Assembly (NCBI RefSeq): GCF_040732315.1 | Contig: NZ_CP160388.1 | Span: 1,730,494 to 1,794,493 of the forward strand | Length of the DNA stretch: 64,000 nt | Direction: 5' to 3' | Origin: Oryzisolibacter sp. LB2S | GTDB lineage: Bacteria > Pseudomonadota > Gammaproteobacteria > Burkholderiales > Burkholderiaceae_C | In this document: piece after piece, positions 38,624 through 48,689 of the stretch | Layout of the letters: every line of letters starts with the position of its first letter | How positions within the stretch are numbered: position 1 is the first letter of the stretch | Translations under genes and position numbers: made by a program | Notes under the pieces: model-generated | The model's database searches: none | The model's input: only the letters and a program-made list of their open reading frames with translations | Told to the model about the DNA's origin: nothing

Positions 38624-40736
38624 GCCCCGATTGTCCCACCAGCGCCTGGGCCAGGCCGCTGGCGCGCTCGGTGGGCTGGCCGGCCGCCTGGGCCAGCAGG
38701 CCGGGGTGCTGCTCGACCAGCGTGAAGCTGCTGCGCGCGCGCGTGATGCCGGTATAGACCAGCTCGCGCGAGAGCAGCGGCCCGCAGCCGGCGGGCAGGA
38801 CCAGGGCGGTGTGGGCAAATTCCGAGCCCTGGCTTTTGTGCACCGTCATGGCGAACGCCGTTTCCACCTGCGGCAATCGCGTGGGGGCCACGGAATGCAG
38901 TTCCTCGCCCTGCAGAAAGAACACACGCAGCGCGTGGCCCGGGGCGCTTGCCGGCAGGGCGATGCCGATGTCGCCATTGAACACGCCCTGCTGCGGGTCG
39001 TTGCGCGTGACCATGACCGGCCGCCCCGCGTACCAGGCGCCGGGGCGGGGCGGGATGGCACCGGCCTGCGCCAGGGACTGCTCCACGGCACGGTTCAGGC
39101 CCTGAACGCCCCAGTCGCCCGCGCGCACGGCGCACAGCAGGCGAAAGCGCTCGAAGGCCTGCAGCACGGCGCGCACCCAGTCGGCGTGGGTGGACTCAAA
39201 CCCTGGCGTGGCGGCGGCCTGGGCCACGCTGGGCCAGCGCGCCAGCTCCCGGGCATAGTCGGCATAGCTGGCGCAGTCCGCGCGGCCGGGCCAGGCGAGC
39301 CTGACGGCCTGCTCGGGCGTGCCGCCGCCGATCTGCGCCACGGCGCCGCTGGCATCGCCCTGCAGCACGGCCAGGGCGCGTACGGCGTCGCCGGCGTTCA
39401 CGGCCTGGGCCAGTTGACCGATAGGCCCGCCAAAACGCCGGCTGGCGCGCAGCATGGTGATGTGCTGCGCCAGTGCAGGGGCGGCCCCCTGGGCCTGGAA
39501 GGCGGGGGGGACGGCCTCACCCGCCACACGGGCCAGCCAGTCCACGGTGGCGGTGCTGTAGCGGCCGGCCTGCGCGTCCTGGCACAGGTCGCCGAGCACG
39601 GCGCCGGCCTCCACGGAGGCGAGCTGGTCCTTGTCGCCCAGCAGCACCAGGCGGGCGCCGGGCGGCAGCGCGGCGAGCAGGGCGGCCATCATCTCCAGGT
39701 GGATCATGGACGCCTCGTCGACGATGAGCATGTCCACCTCCAGCGGCCGCCCCGCGTGGTGGCCAAAATGCCGCGTGCCCGGCCTTGCGCCCAGCAGCGA
39801 GTGCAGGGTGCGCGCCGCGCCCACGCGCTGCACCAGGGCCGCCAGGTCCAGCGCCGACCCCACCTGCGGCTGCAGCGCGCCCAGGGCCTGGTCTATGGAC
39901 TGCTTGAGCCGCGCCGCCGCCTTGCCCGTGGGCGCGGCCAGGGCCACGCGCAGCTGGTCGGGCTGGGCGGCGGTGGCAAAGAGCAGCGCCAGCAGGCGCG
40001 CGGCGGTATAGGTTTTGCCCGTGCCGGGGCCGCCGGTGATGATGGACAGGCGACCGCGCAGCGCCAGCGCGCAGGCAATCTTTTGCCAGTCGGGGCCCGC
40101 GGATGCCTCCGCCGGGGGCGGAAAGAAGCGGTCGAGCCAGGTGCGCGCGGCTGCCTCGTCGATGGCCTGTTCCTGCTGCCCCGGCTCGCTGCGCGCCGCC
40201 AGGTGTTGCGCCACGGCCTGCTCGTGCTGCCAGTAGCGGCGCAGGTAGAGGCGCGGCGCGCTGCCATTGGCCTGTGCCAGCACCAGGGGCTGGCCCTGGT
40301 CATGGGCAGCGTCCTCGTCCTGCCCGGCCAAGCGCACCCAGGGGCAGGCGCGCAGGGCGGCCACCCATTCGGCCAGGCGCTGGGGTAGCTCGCCCCACAG
40401 GGCGGGCAGCTGGGCCAGGGCCTCGGGCTTGTCGTCGGGCGCGCCCAGCAAGTCCTGCGGCGCAGGCAAGAGCTGCGCCAGCGGCAGGCAGCTATGCCCC
40501 CGCCCCTCCATCTGCGCCAGCAGGGCGCAGGCCACCAGCACGCAGGGCGCGGCATCGGGCTGGCGCGCGTGCAGCTCGGCGGCCAGGGCGGTGTCGATAT
40601 GGCGCAGCAGGCCCGCGTCGGTCAGCGCGCGCAGGGTGGCGAGGGTGGCCGCTGGCGTCAGGGCCGGGCTGGGCTCGGGCGCGTCGGCAAACAGGTCCAG
40701 CGTGGTGCGGTCGTGGTGGCGAGGGTGGGCGAGCAT
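38616..40736 (-). CDS. recD: Exodeoxyribonuclease V subunit alpha (5'-3' helicase)
   Basis: Fast 5'-3' helicase of the RecBCD enzyme for double-strand break repair and foreign-DNA degradation. 706 residues, longer than E. coli RecD (608). SF1 motifs: IITGGPGTGKTYTAARLL, APTGKAAARL, LIVDEASMIHLEMM, LVLLGDKDQLASVEAG, TVHKSQGSEF and LVYTGITRARSSFTLV. It is separated from recB by a two-gene operon on the opposite strand, so it needs its own promoter in 40737-40932. Confidence 0.96.
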   Translation of the reverse strand: MLAHPRHHDRTTLDLFADAPEPSPALTPAATLATLRALTDAGLLRHIDTALAAELHARQPDAAPCVLVACALLAQMEGRGHSCLPLAQLLPAPQDLLGAPDDKPEALAQLPALWGELPQRLAEWVAALRACPWVRLAGQDEDAAHDQGQPLVLAQANGSAPRLYLRRYWQHEQAVAQHLAARSEPGQQEQAIDEAAARTWLDRFFPPPAEASAGPDWQKIACALALRGRLSIITGGPGTGKTYTAARLLALLFATAAQPDQLRVALAAPTGKAAARLKQSIDQALGALQPQVGSALDLAALVQRVGAARTLHSLLGARPGTRHFGHHAGRPLEVDMLIVDEASMIHLEMMAALLAALPPGARLVLLGDKDQLASVEAGAVLGDLCQDAQAGRYSTATVDWLARVAGEAVPPAFQAQGAAPALAQHITMLRASRRFGGPIGQLAQAVNAGDAVRALAVLQGDASGAVAQIGGGTPEQAVRLAWPGRADCASYADYARELARWPSVAQAAATPGFESTHADWVRAVLQAFERFRLLCAVRAGDWGVQGLNRAVEQSLAQAGAIPPRPGAWYAGRPVMVTRNDPQQGVFNGDIGIALPASAPGHALRVFFLQGEELHSVAPTRLPQVETAFAMTVHKSQGSEFAHTALVLPAGCGPLLSRELVYTGITRARSSFTLVEQHPGLLAQAAGQPTERASGLAQALVGQSGHG

Positions 40737-40932
40737 TTTGCTATCGTATACGTAGCTGACAGAAGTTGATGGATGATTGGTGGAGCCCGTTTTTGCTAGA
40801 ACTCACGCCAACCCAAGATGCCGTTCAAAGAACGCAATCGCTATGTTCAGCGCGAGTAGCCTCCTATGACGAGTTGATCGCACACTTGTTGTAAGTAAAC
40901 AAACGTAATCTAATCGGCGAGGAGGTGAACGG

Positions 40933-42252
40933 ATGCAATCGAAACAACACAGGTCTGATGCCAGTACAGAGGCTGGGACATACGCTGCAGGGCTTGAGGG
41001 CCAGCAGGCCTACAACGACCGTGTGGCATATGGCGCAGGAGCTCCAATTTACGACGACGCACACAACGTCATCGCCAACAACGCCAGCGGCGGCGCAGGT
41101 TACTTTGCGGAGGCGCATCACACTGCTTCACTCAATATCGACGCCAAATATCAAGGTCTCGACTTCAGTGCTGAACGTTTGGGTAGCACTGCGTTTGGCT
41201 CGCCGGATATCGTTGTGGCCGGTGTCCAATTCAATCCAAAGTTCTACCAGACCGCGCAAGACTCGTACAACGCTGGCGCTCAGTTGATAAACGATGGTGG
41301 CACCATCACCGCCAAATATGCCGACCAGATCATTGTTGTCCCATCCGACCAGTTGGCCCAAGTCCAGCAGTTGCACAGCCAAGCGATCGCGGAGGCATAT
41401 GCGTCGAACGACGTTCAGAGTGCACATGCGCTGGAGTCGATTCAGTATGCCGATCGCATCGACTATGGTGGAGCCCAATCCCTGCCCTTGAGTTACGCCG
41501 ATGCACAAGAGGGAGCGGAAGGCATCCGCGATGGTGTTCTCCCAGGATATGTGGGTGAGGACTCGACCTTGCTTGGCAATGTGGGGGAAGGCGCTTTACT
41601 GGCAGTAGCCGTTGCACTGGCGACGTCCATCGGTCCGCAATTGATGTCAGATGTAGCAGAAACACTGCGGGGCAGGATCAAACCAGCAGAGCTCACTGAA
41701 CGGTTGAAAGAGAATTTGACGACCGCCCAAATTCGAACCGAAGCAGGCTGGGCCTTGTCGCGTGGTGGTGCCGCAGCGGCCCTATCTGCACTTGATGCAA
41801 TTGATCCTTTCGGCGCTGCGTTACTGGCCAACTTGTTGATGGATGCCGTAAAGCTCAGTCAATCGGTCAGGAACGGGGAAATTGAGCCCGGAAAATTTGG
41901 CGGGGAGTTTCTAGAACAAGCGAAATCCCGTATGGGCTACACCACGCTGACGGCAGGCGCTTATTGGGTTGCTGGGCCTTTGGGGTTATTGGTTCCCATC
42001 ATTGTGAAGCGGATGGTGGGTGACGTGGAATCTCAACGAAAAATCTTGAACGCCTGGAAACAAACTAGAACGGCCTTTCGTGCCGATTTTGAATCTCGTA
42101 TCCGTGGCGTCGCACTCGTGGAACAGATCGGCCAGCACTATCGGAATACAGAGGCGTCTAACAAGGCAAGCACGAGAAATCTAAAAGCAATTGAACAGGA
42201 CGTTGCCAATATTGCCAAGCTATTGAGCTTTCGTCCTGGTTCCCTAAAGTAG
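40933..42252 (+). CDS. Nuclease-like protein with hydrophobic C-terminal segments, inserted in the recBCD locus
   Basis: 439 residues, not a family I can name. The N-terminus has a pattern compatible with a PD-(D/E)xK nuclease: GGAGYFAEAHHTASLNIDA (Glu60), FGSPDIVV (Asp92), VQFNPKFYQ (Gln99, Lys103), then IIVVPSDQL. The C-terminal half has three Gly/Ala-rich hydrophobic stretches (GALLAVAVALATSIGPQ, FGAALLANLLMDAV, AYWVAGPLGLLVPIIV). GGAGGTGA at 40921-40928 precedes the ATG. Base composition is clearly less GC-rich than recD and recB. It is divergent from recD and followed after 8 bases by a coiled-coil membrane protein. Toxic effector or defence nuclease is inferred, not shown. Confidence 0.75.
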   Translation: MQSKQHRSDASTEAGTYAAGLEGQQAYNDRVAYGAGAPIYDDAHNVIANNASGGAGYFAEAHHTASLNIDAKYQGLDFSAERLGSTAFGSPDIVVAGVQFNPKFYQTAQDSYNAGAQLINDGGTITAKYADQIIVVPSDQLAQVQQLHSQAIAEAYASNDVQSAHALESIQYADRIDYGGAQSLPLSYADAQEGAEGIRDGVLPGYVGEDSTLLGNVGEGALLAVAVALATSIGPQLMSDVAETLRGRIKPAELTERLKENLTTAQIRTEAGWALSRGGAAAALSALDAIDPFGAALLANLLMDAVKLSQSVRNGEIEPGKFGGEFLEQAKSRMGYTTLTAGAYWVAGPLGLLVPIIVKRMVGDVESQRKILNAWKQTRTAFRADFESRIRGVALVEQIGQHYRNTEASNKASTRNLKAIEQDVANIAKLLSFRPGSLK

Positions 42253-42260
42253 GTGGATGA

Positions 42261-43340
42261 ATGAGCGTCAAGCGTTCCAGCGGAGTTTCCATCACAAGGG
42301 AAACAGCCAAAGAATTTGGACTTCAGCTAAGCCGCAAAGACCATAATATTGATTTAAAAAAACTGGCTGCCACCGCGCGTAAGGCTATTGATGGGAGTGA
42401 GAAATCACTGAAGGTGGCTGGTGATATTGCAAATGGCAATTTCATTGCGCGGTTGTGGAATTCTGGCAAATTTGCTCAGAACGTCGTCGATTCAATTGGT
42501 CATATTCGCGATATTTCGCAGGTCAATCTTGCGCTGAGCGCAGTTTGCAATGATTTGGCCACGAGCAACCTTCTGCATGCAGAGAAGATAGATGCCAATC
42601 ATCGAGAAATCAGTCAGCAGCTTGAAGCTGTTAGACAATTGACCGAGGGATTGCTGGAGCACTTGCGCGCCTCACGCGAAACAGCTTTGCTGCAACCTAT
42701 TGTGCAGGGGCTCGGCCAAGTAGATGCTGCAGATAGGGACGCTTTACATGGATGGCTGCGGTCATTCTCCGAAACGATCGACATGCAGCATCATACCCTG
42801 CAAGACGAGATAAAAAAGATTGCAAAGCAATCCGAATTTGCTGCAGGTGCCCCGAAAATAATCCAAGAAAAATTGGACTTACTCGGGAGTGCTCTTCAAG
42901 AACTGAGTGATCACTCCAGTCGTATTGAAGTTGAGAAAAATCGGCTGGAAGAAAATATACGGAACAAGGAGGCGGAGTATGATCGACAATTGATTCTTTT
43001 TGGCTCTGAAATATCTATCCAAAAAGATCTTGTCGCGCAGCGCTTTCAGGCATTTGACGCCGCATTGCGTCAATCCCATGCGAAACTTGGTGATGGTGTA
43101 AGTCAATTGAGAGATTGCCTTGAATTCACAAAGAAACAACTGGCAGCAGAGCGAAAAAATCGCGAGGATCAGGATGCCTTGATGTTGCAAACATTGCAGC
43201 AGCGTGAGCATGCTCTGCGTCTCACTATCGGTGCGTTAAATTCCCACTGGCTTAATCGCCTGTTTTGGGTTGGGGGAGTACTTTTGCTGGGGCAAGTTGC
43301 TGCATTCACTTATCTTTTGGTTTATATGGGAAACAGATAA
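42261..43340 (+). CDS. Coiled-coil, C-terminally membrane-anchored protein, partner of the preceding gene
   Basis: 359 residues, not recognised. Helical throughout: SGKFAQNVVDSIGHIRDISQ and NLALSAVCNDLATSN in the first third, then long heptad-like regions (about 185-325, e.g. IEVEKNRLEENIRNKEAEYD and CLEFTKKQLAAERKNREDQD). A single membrane segment LFWVGGVLLLGQVAAFTYLL lies close to the C-terminus, typical of a tail-anchored protein with the coiled coil in the cytoplasm. AGGTGG precedes the ATG. Low GC like its partner. A sensor or scaffold role beside the nuclease-like protein is inferred only from pairing. Confidence 0.75.
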   Translation: MSVKRSSGVSITRETAKEFGLQLSRKDHNIDLKKLAATARKAIDGSEKSLKVAGDIANGNFIARLWNSGKFAQNVVDSIGHIRDISQVNLALSAVCNDLATSNLLHAEKIDANHREISQQLEAVRQLTEGLLEHLRASRETALLQPIVQGLGQVDAADRDALHGWLRSFSETIDMQHHTLQDEIKKIAKQSEFAAGAPKIIQEKLDLLGSALQELSDHSSRIEVEKNRLEENIRNKEAEYDRQLILFGSEISIQKDLVAQRFQAFDAALRQSHAKLGDGVSQLRDCLEFTKKQLAAERKNREDQDALMLQTLQQREHALRLTIGALNSHWLNRLFWVGGVLLLGQVAAFTYLLVYMGNR

Positions 43341-43467
43341 CACGCCAAAATGGGCGGTCTCAACTCCGAAGTGCAACACCCGCACCCGGGGTAATGTACG
43401 GCAATGCGCAGGATGGTTCTCGCCGCCTCGGCGTGCCAAGCTTCTTGGTGCAACTCATGGGAAAGTG

Positions 43468-43490
43468 TAAGCTATCAAAATTATAGCTTA
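43468..43490. repeat. Perfect 8 bp stem-loop between convergent genes
   Basis: TAAGCTAT, loop CAAAATT, ATAGCTTA. There is no T-run, so it is weak as a terminator. Both arms resemble the outer parts of the dispersed repeat (AGCTATCAAA and ATAGCTT...GCGCTT), so it may be two half copies. To its left, AACTCCGAAGTGCAACACC (about 43367) looks like an IS30-family end; no transposase is present. Confidence 0.5.
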
Positions 43491-43523
43491 TTGCGCTTTA
43501 TTCATGAACGTCACGAACTGTTT

Positions 43524-46500
43524 TTATAGTCGCTCCAGATCCGAGAGCAACTCCAGCGGCGCCTCTTCCACGTACAGCCCCTGCACCGGTCCGTCGATGC
43601 CGCGCAGAAACCAGTACAGCGCGCCGCCGAGCTGCGCCTCGGGCTCGTAGGCTGCGCCCAGGCGCTGGCGCAGCAGGCGGTGCAGGGCCAGCAGGTAGAG
43701 GGCGGCCTGCACGTCGTAGCGGTGGGCCAGCATGGCGGCCTGCAGGTGCTGGCTGTGGTAGCTGGCGGCATCTGGCCCCAGGCGGTTGCTTTTGTAGTCC
43801 AGCACCCAGTAGCGGCCCGCATGGGCAAAGACCAGGTCGGCAAAGCCCATGAGCATGCCGTGCAGGCTGCGCTCAGGAAGCTCCGGGCGCGGCTGGCCGG
43901 GCAGGATGTGGCGGCGGCACAGGGCGTCGATCTGGGCGGCGGGCAGGTCTTGCACGGGCAGCCAGAACTCCATTTCGGCCAGGCGCTGGTGGCTGGGGTC
44001 TGCCTGCAGCTGGGCCAGGCTGGTGCCCAAGGGAGCCAGGGGCTGGGCCAGGGCGGCTGTCAGCCAGGCCTGCAGATCGGCGGCCTGGGCGCTGCTGTAG
44101 CCGGCGCGCTGGCAGCGGCGCTCCAGCTGACCGGCCAGGCTGGGGTTGTCCGCCAGGGCAAAGCCTTCGCTGCTCAGCCATTCGAGCTGGTCGTGGATGA
44201 AGTTGCCCACCAGCGGCCCGCCGGGAAAGCGGTGCCAGGGGGCTTGTGCGCCGGTGTTGGCCGGGGTGATGGCGGTGACGCTGGCAGGTTCGTCGTCCGC
44301 CGGGCGCAGCGGGGCGGTGGGCAGGGCCTGGGGCAGATCCTCCGGCAGATCCTGCAGCGGCTCGGGTGCGCCCGCGTGTGCGGCCATGTCCATGCCGCGC
44401 ACCAGAGCCGAGAAGCTGCCTATGCCCCAGCGCCGGTCAAAGTCGGCGCTGTAGGCCGGGGCTGGCGGCAGCACGGCCGCGTCGGCCGGGGGTGGCAGGC
44501 GGGTGAGGGCGGGCTCCGCCGGTGCGGGGGTGCAGAGGCTGTGGGCCTGGCGCGCGCAGAAGTCCTGCAGCGCCTTGATCCAGTCCTGCGCGCTGCGCGG
44601 GTCGTCGCCGGCCAGCAGGTAGCCGCTGGCGCTGCGCTGGTTCACGCAGGCCTTGTCTTTGCCCCGGCGCAGCGGCCCCCAGCCCAGCCACAGGGCGTGG
44701 CGGGCGCGCGTGAGGGCGACGTAGAACAGGCGCAGGTCTTCGCGCAGGCGCTCTTTGTCGGCCTGCTGCAGATCGGCGTCGGAATAGTCCAGGCGCAGCA
44801 CATGGCCGCCGCCGGGTTGCGGCAGGCGCACCAGCGGGGTGCCGCGCCGCTCGATCGGTCGGTAGCTGGCGGCAAACGGAATGCACACCAGCGGGTATTC
44901 CAGCCCCTTGCTTTTGTGGATGGTGACGACCTTGACCAGGTCGGCGTCGCTCTCCAGGCGCAGGGTCTGGGCGTCGCCGTCCTGGGCGGGCTGGGCGATT
45001 TGCTCGGCCAGCCAGCGGATCAGCGCGTGCTCGCCCTCGAGCGTGGCGCTGGCGTCCTGCAGCAGCTCGGCCAGGTGCAGCACATTGGTCAGGCGGCGCT
45101 CGCCGTTGCCGTCCTCGCCCTGCAGCCAGCGCGCGGGCAGGCCCAGGCGGTGCAGGCTGTGGCGCACCAGGGCCAGCACGCCCTGGCGCTGCCAGATGCC
45201 GTGCAGCTGGCGCAGCAGCTCGCTGGCGGCGTCGAGCAGCGCGTCGTCCTGCGCCAGTTGCTCCAGCGTGGCCAGGGGCAGATCGAGCAGTCGCGTGGCC
45301 AGGGCCGCGCGCAGGCAGCGCAGATCGAGCGGCGCTGCCACGGCGCGCAGCCACAGCAGCAGGTCTTGCGCCTCGTCGCTTGCCAGCACCGATTCGCGCT
45401 CGGACAGATAGACCGAGGCCACGCCGCGGCGCTGCAGCTCGGCGCGCACGGCGTCGGCCTCTTTGCGGCTGCGCACCAGGATGGCGATGTCGCTGGCCTT
45501 GACGCGGGCAAAGCCCTTGTCGGGGTGGGCAAAGCCGGCGCTGGGGTCGGCAAGCCATTGCACGATTTGCTCGGCGCAGCATTGCGCCAGGTGGGATTGC
45601 AGCTCGTCACCCTTGAGCGGTTCGCCGTCCGCGCCGCCGTGGTGGACGATGTGCAGCGCAGGCGCGGGCCTGCCCTCTACCTCAAAGCGCTCCTTGCGGC
45701 CCTGGGCGGCCACGGGGGTGAAGGGCAGGGGGTTGTGGGCCTGGCCGTCCTGCCATTGCCGAAAGCGGAAGGCTCCGCTGCCGGGGCGGCCCTCGGCGCT
45801 GGCAAACCAGTGGTTGACGGCGTCGACCAGCGCCTGGGTGGAGCGGTAGTTGGTACCCAGCGCGTAGTGGCGCCCGGCGGTGGCCTGGCGCGCCTCTAGG
45901 TAGCTGTAAATGTCGGCGCCGCGAAAGCCGTAGATGGACTGCTTGGGGTCGCCGATCAGAAGCAGGGCGCTGTCCGCGCTGCTCTCTGCCGTGCGGTAGA
46001 TCTGGTCGAAGAGTCGGTATTGCAGCGGCGAGGTGTCTTGGAATTCATCGACCAGCGCCACCGGGTACTGCGCCAGGATGGACGCACGCAGCCGCGCGCC
46101 GTGCGGCCCGGCCAGGGCGGCGTTCAGGCGTCTGAGCATGTCGGCAAAGCCGAACGTGCCCGCCTGCTGCTTGAGCCAGCGCAGGCGCTCTTGCACCCGC
46201 ACGGCCGCGTGCTGGCGCAGCGCCGGGGCCAGCTGGGGCAGCTCGTCCAGTGCGGCCAGCAGCTCGGCCAGGGCCTGGGCGGCGCTGTGCAGGGTGACGG
46301 GCACATCGCCACTGCGCGCATCGTCGAGGCCTGCGGGGGTGAGGCGGGTGGCGCCGGTGGCCAATGTTTCGGCCAGATCGGGATGGGGGGCGGCGGCCCA
46401 GTCGCGCAGTGCTTTCAGCCAAACCTTGTAGCGGCCCGCCTGCAGCTTGCGGCCGTTCCAGGCCGATTTGTTGTTGGCCAGCTCGCCGTCGAGCCAGTCC

Positions 46501-47240
46501 TCGAACTGCTGCGCGCGCTCGGCCCAGCCCGCGGCCAGGGCGGCCAGCTGCGCGCTGCGCTCGGCCTGGATGCGTTCGACCAGCGCGCCCGCATCGCCCG
46601 CGCCCCGTTCGGCGGGCAGGGGTTCGTCGATCAGCGCATTCATGTCGGTGGCCAGGGCGTCCACCGTGGGCCACACGCCCAGCACGGCCTCCAGCGCATC
46701 CGGCCCCAGCGGGTAGACCTGTTGGCGCCAGTAGTCCTGCGCGGCCTCGGTGCGGCGCTGGGCCTCGTCGGCCTCCAGGGTTTCGTCAAACAGGTTGCCG
46801 CTGTCGAAGGCGTGCTCGCGCAGCATGCGCTGGCACCAGGCGTCTATGGTGTGGATGGCGGCCTCGTCCATGCCCTCGGCCGCGAGCTGCAGGCGCCAGG
46901 CGGCGGCCTCGCGCGCCGGGCCGGCGGGGTAGGCGGCCAGCAGGCCCTGCAGCAGGGCGTCGTTGTCCGGCACTTCCTGCGTGCCACGAAAGCAGGCCAG
47001 GGCCTGGACCAGGCGCGCGCGGATGCGGTCGGTGAGCTCGCGCGTGGCGGCGCGCGTGAACGTCATCACCAAAATGTCCTGCGGCGTCAGGGGGCGGGCA
47101 AAGCCGCTCTCGTCGCCATGGCCCAGCACCAGGCGCAGGTAGAGCGCGGCAATCGTCCAGGTCTTGCCGGTGCCGGCGCTGGCCTCGATCAGGCGGCTGC
47201 CGTGCAGGGGGAAGGTGAGGGGGTGGAGGGGGTGGCTCAT
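43524..47240 (-). CDS. recB: Exodeoxyribonuclease V subunit beta (3'-5' helicase and nuclease)
   Basis: 1238 residues from ATG 47240 ([12 protein letters not shown]). Helicase motifs: [90 protein letters not shown] and [16 protein letters not shown]. The C-terminal RecB nuclease domain shows [20 protein letters not shown] followed by VLDYKSN with Asp and Lys. A frame reaching 47678 would overlap the fic gene and is rejected. It lies 29 bases after fic and is cut off from recD by the low-GC operon. Confidence 0.96.
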   Translation of the reverse strand: MSHPLHPLTFPLHGSRLIEASAGTGKTWTIAALYLRLVLGHGDESGFARPLTPQDILVMTFTRAATRELTDRIRARLVQALACFRGTQEVPDNDALLQGLLAAYPAGPAREAAAWRLQLAAEGMDEAAIHTIDAWCQRMLREHAFDSGNLFDETLEADEAQRRTEAAQDYWRQQVYPLGPDALEAVLGVWPTVDALATDMNALIDEPLPAERGAGDAGALVERIQAERSAQLAALAAGWAERAQQFEDWLDGELANNKSAWNGRKLQAGRYKVWLKALRDWAAAPHPDLAETLATGATRLTPAGLDDARSGDVPVTLHSAAQALAELLAALDELPQLAPALRQHAAVRVQERLRWLKQQAGTFGFADMLRRLNAALAGPHGARLRASILAQYPVALVDEFQDTSPLQYRLFDQIYRTAESSADSALLLIGDPKQSIYGFRGADIYSYLEARQATAGRHYALGTNYRSTQALVDAVNHWFASAEGRPGSGAFRFRQWQDGQAHNPLPFTPVAAQGRKERFEVEGRPAPALHIVHHGGADGEPLKGDELQSHLAQCCAEQIVQWLADPSAGFAHPDKGFARVKASDIAILVRSRKEADAVRAELQRRGVASVYLSERESVLASDEAQDLLLWLRAVAAPLDLRCLRAALATRLLDLPLATLEQLAQDDALLDAASELLRQLHGIWQRQGVLALVRHSLHRLGLPARWLQGEDGNGERRLTNVLHLAELLQDASATLEGEHALIRWLAEQIAQPAQDGDAQTLRLESDADLVKVVTIHKSKGLEYPLVCIPFAASYRPIERRGTPLVRLPQPGGGHVLRLDYSDADLQQADKERLREDLRLFYVALTRARHALWLGWGPLRRGKDKACVNQRSASGYLLAGDDPRSAQDWIKALQDFCARQAHSLCTPAPAEPALTRLPPPADAAVLPPAPAYSADFDRRWGIGSFSALVRGMDMAAHAGAPEPLQDLPEDLPQALPTAPLRPADDEPASVTAITPANTGAQAPWHRFPGGPLVGNFIHDQLEWLSSEGFALADNPSLAGQLERRCQRAGYSSAQAADLQAWLTAALAQPLAPLGTSLAQLQADPSHQRLAEMEFWLPVQDLPAAQIDALCRRHILPGQPRPELPERSLHGMLMGFADLVFAHAGRYWVLDYKSNRLGPDAASYHSQHLQAAMLAHRYDVQAALYLLALHRLLRQRLGAAYEPEAQLGGALYWFLRGIDGPVQGLYVEEAPLELLSDLERL

Positions 47241-47269
47241 GGTGTGGTTCAGAGGCTTGCACGATGGCA

Positions 47270-48676
47270 TCAGCGCCCATGCACCGCCTTCCAGGCGTGG
47301 TATTCGGACGGGCGCAGGCCGTAGCGCGCCAGCACGCCCTCGTGCAGGCGGCGCAGCTCCTGGATGAGCAGCGCCTGCAGGTCGGCCTGCTCGGCGGCTG
47401 GCACCTGGGCGGCGACGGCCTGCTGGATATGGGCCAGGGGCTCGCGCTCGGGCTGGGTGATGAGCTCGCGCAGCGTGTGTTTGATGAAGTCGCGCCAGGC
47501 CAGGCGCAGCGGGTCGGGCTCGGCCAGGTCTTGCTTGATGGCCAGGTACTCGTGGGTGGAGCGCTCGTAGGCCCAGACGTAGAGGTCGCGCAGCAGCTCC
47601 ACGCGGGTCATCTCGTACACGCCCAGGGTGGCGCGGCTGTAGGCGGCGGCGGGCACGTCCAGAAAGGTGAGCGGGCACAGGTTGGCGCGAAACAGCGGCA
47701 GGTTGGCCGCCAGGCGCGCGGTGCGCTTGTTGCCGTCGGCAAAGGGCTGCAGATAGGGCAGGTGCACCAGCATGAAAAAGGATTGCTCGAACGGGTCGGC
47801 AATCTGCCCAGCCTTGGCGAGCAGCAGGTCGAGCGCGTCGTCGATCTGCTGCGGCGTGGACAGCGGTCGGTACACGCTGTGGCTGATATCGACAGCGTGC
47901 TGGCGCGTGCGCCCTTCGTCGGCGGGGTTGGGCAGCAGGTTTTCCGTGAGCGCGCTGTGCAGGTTGAGCAAGGTGTAGCGGTTGTAGGCGACGCTGTCGA
48001 TGTTGGCCACGAGCAGCTCGATGGCGGTCTTGTGGTTCAGGATCATCTGCGTCTCGAACACCGCCTTGCCCTGGGCGGCACGGCCTTGTTCGATGAGGGT
48101 GCGGGTGTCCAGGCGCGAATAGGAGTTGCCCTCGAGGTGGCTCGATGCCCAGGACAGATCGATCAGCAGACGGTTGAGGATGGCGCCGCTGTAGGTGCCC
48201 GCGGGTGCATCGAGCGCCGTCGTGGCACCCATCTTGTGCAGCTGGCGGCGCAGGGGCTCGCTCAGGTAGCTGGTGGCGTTGGGGCGGTAGGCATCGAGAA
48301 AGTCGCGCTGGTAGCCCACGGGCTTGCGCGCCAGCGGGGGCTGGTCGATGTAGGCGAGGATGTCCTGGCTGTCGGCGGAGGTGGTGATGTAGGGCGGAAA
48401 TGGCTCTGCGCCCGCGCTGGGTTCGGCCACCCGGTGGATGGGGGAGGGGGAAACCGCACCAACGGCGCCAGATGCATAAATTGCGCCAACTGCGCCAAAG
48501 TACCGCCGCGCCCGGCCTTCACCACGGGCCTGGATCTGGCCATTGGCAATCCACTGTGCAATCTGGCGCTGTACGCTGCGCCGCGCCATGCCGGGATGGG
48601 CCTGCAACAACTGCGCCAGGGACAGGCCCTGGGGGGCGGAGGCAATGCTGTGCAGAAGGTTGGATGGGGAAGGCAT
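47270..48676 (-). CDS. Fic-domain protein with HTH N-terminus and non-canonical active-site motif
   Basis: 468 residues. Residues about 15-60 look like a winged helix (LSLAQLLQAHPGMARRSVQR). The Fic N-terminal inhibitory motif is S178-SHL-E182-G in SWASSHLEGNSYS. The Fic motif reads YLQPFADGNKRTARL: the usual catalytic His is Gln310 and the second Gly of HPFxDGNGR is Lys. Loss of the base suggests it is not a normal AMP transferase. A linker GAVGAIYASGAVGAV is encoded by DNA repeats that match the operator upstream. It is embedded between recC and recB on the same strand. Confidence 0.9.
   Translation of the reverse strand: MPSPSNLLHSIASAPQGLSLAQLLQAHPGMARRSVQRQIAQWIANGQIQARGEGRARRYFGAVGAIYASGAVGAVSPSPIHRVAEPSAGAEPFPPYITTSADSQDILAYIDQPPLARKPVGYQRDFLDAYRPNATSYLSEPLRRQLHKMGATTALDAPAGTYSGAILNRLLIDLSWASSHLEGNSYSRLDTRTLIEQGRAAQGKAVFETQMILNHKTAIELLVANIDSVAYNRYTLLNLHSALTENLLPNPADEGRTRQHAVDISHSVYRPLSTPQQIDDALDLLLAKAGQIADPFEQSFFMLVHLPYLQPFADGNKRTARLAANLPLFRANLCPLTFLDVPAAAYSRATLGVYEMTRVELLRDLYVWAYERSTHEYLAIKQDLAEPDPLRLAWRDFIKHTLRELITQPEREPLAHIQQAVAAQVPAAEQADLQALLIQELRRLHEGVLARYGLRPSEYHAWKAVHGR
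48481..48497. promoter_or_regulatory. Operator-like repeat inside the fic gene
   Basis: TTGCGCCAACTGCGCCA, matching the upstream copy TTGCGCCAACCGCGCCA (48727-48743) in 16 of 17 positions. It is read in frame as the GAVGAI linker. A second binding site for autoregulation is possible. Confidence 0.45.
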
Positions 48677-48689
48677 TGTGAATGAATTC

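Noticed and set aside
38523..40388. A 621-codon plus-strand frame opposite recD
   Set aside because: Shadow frame of recD with compositionally biased sequence and no ribosome site.
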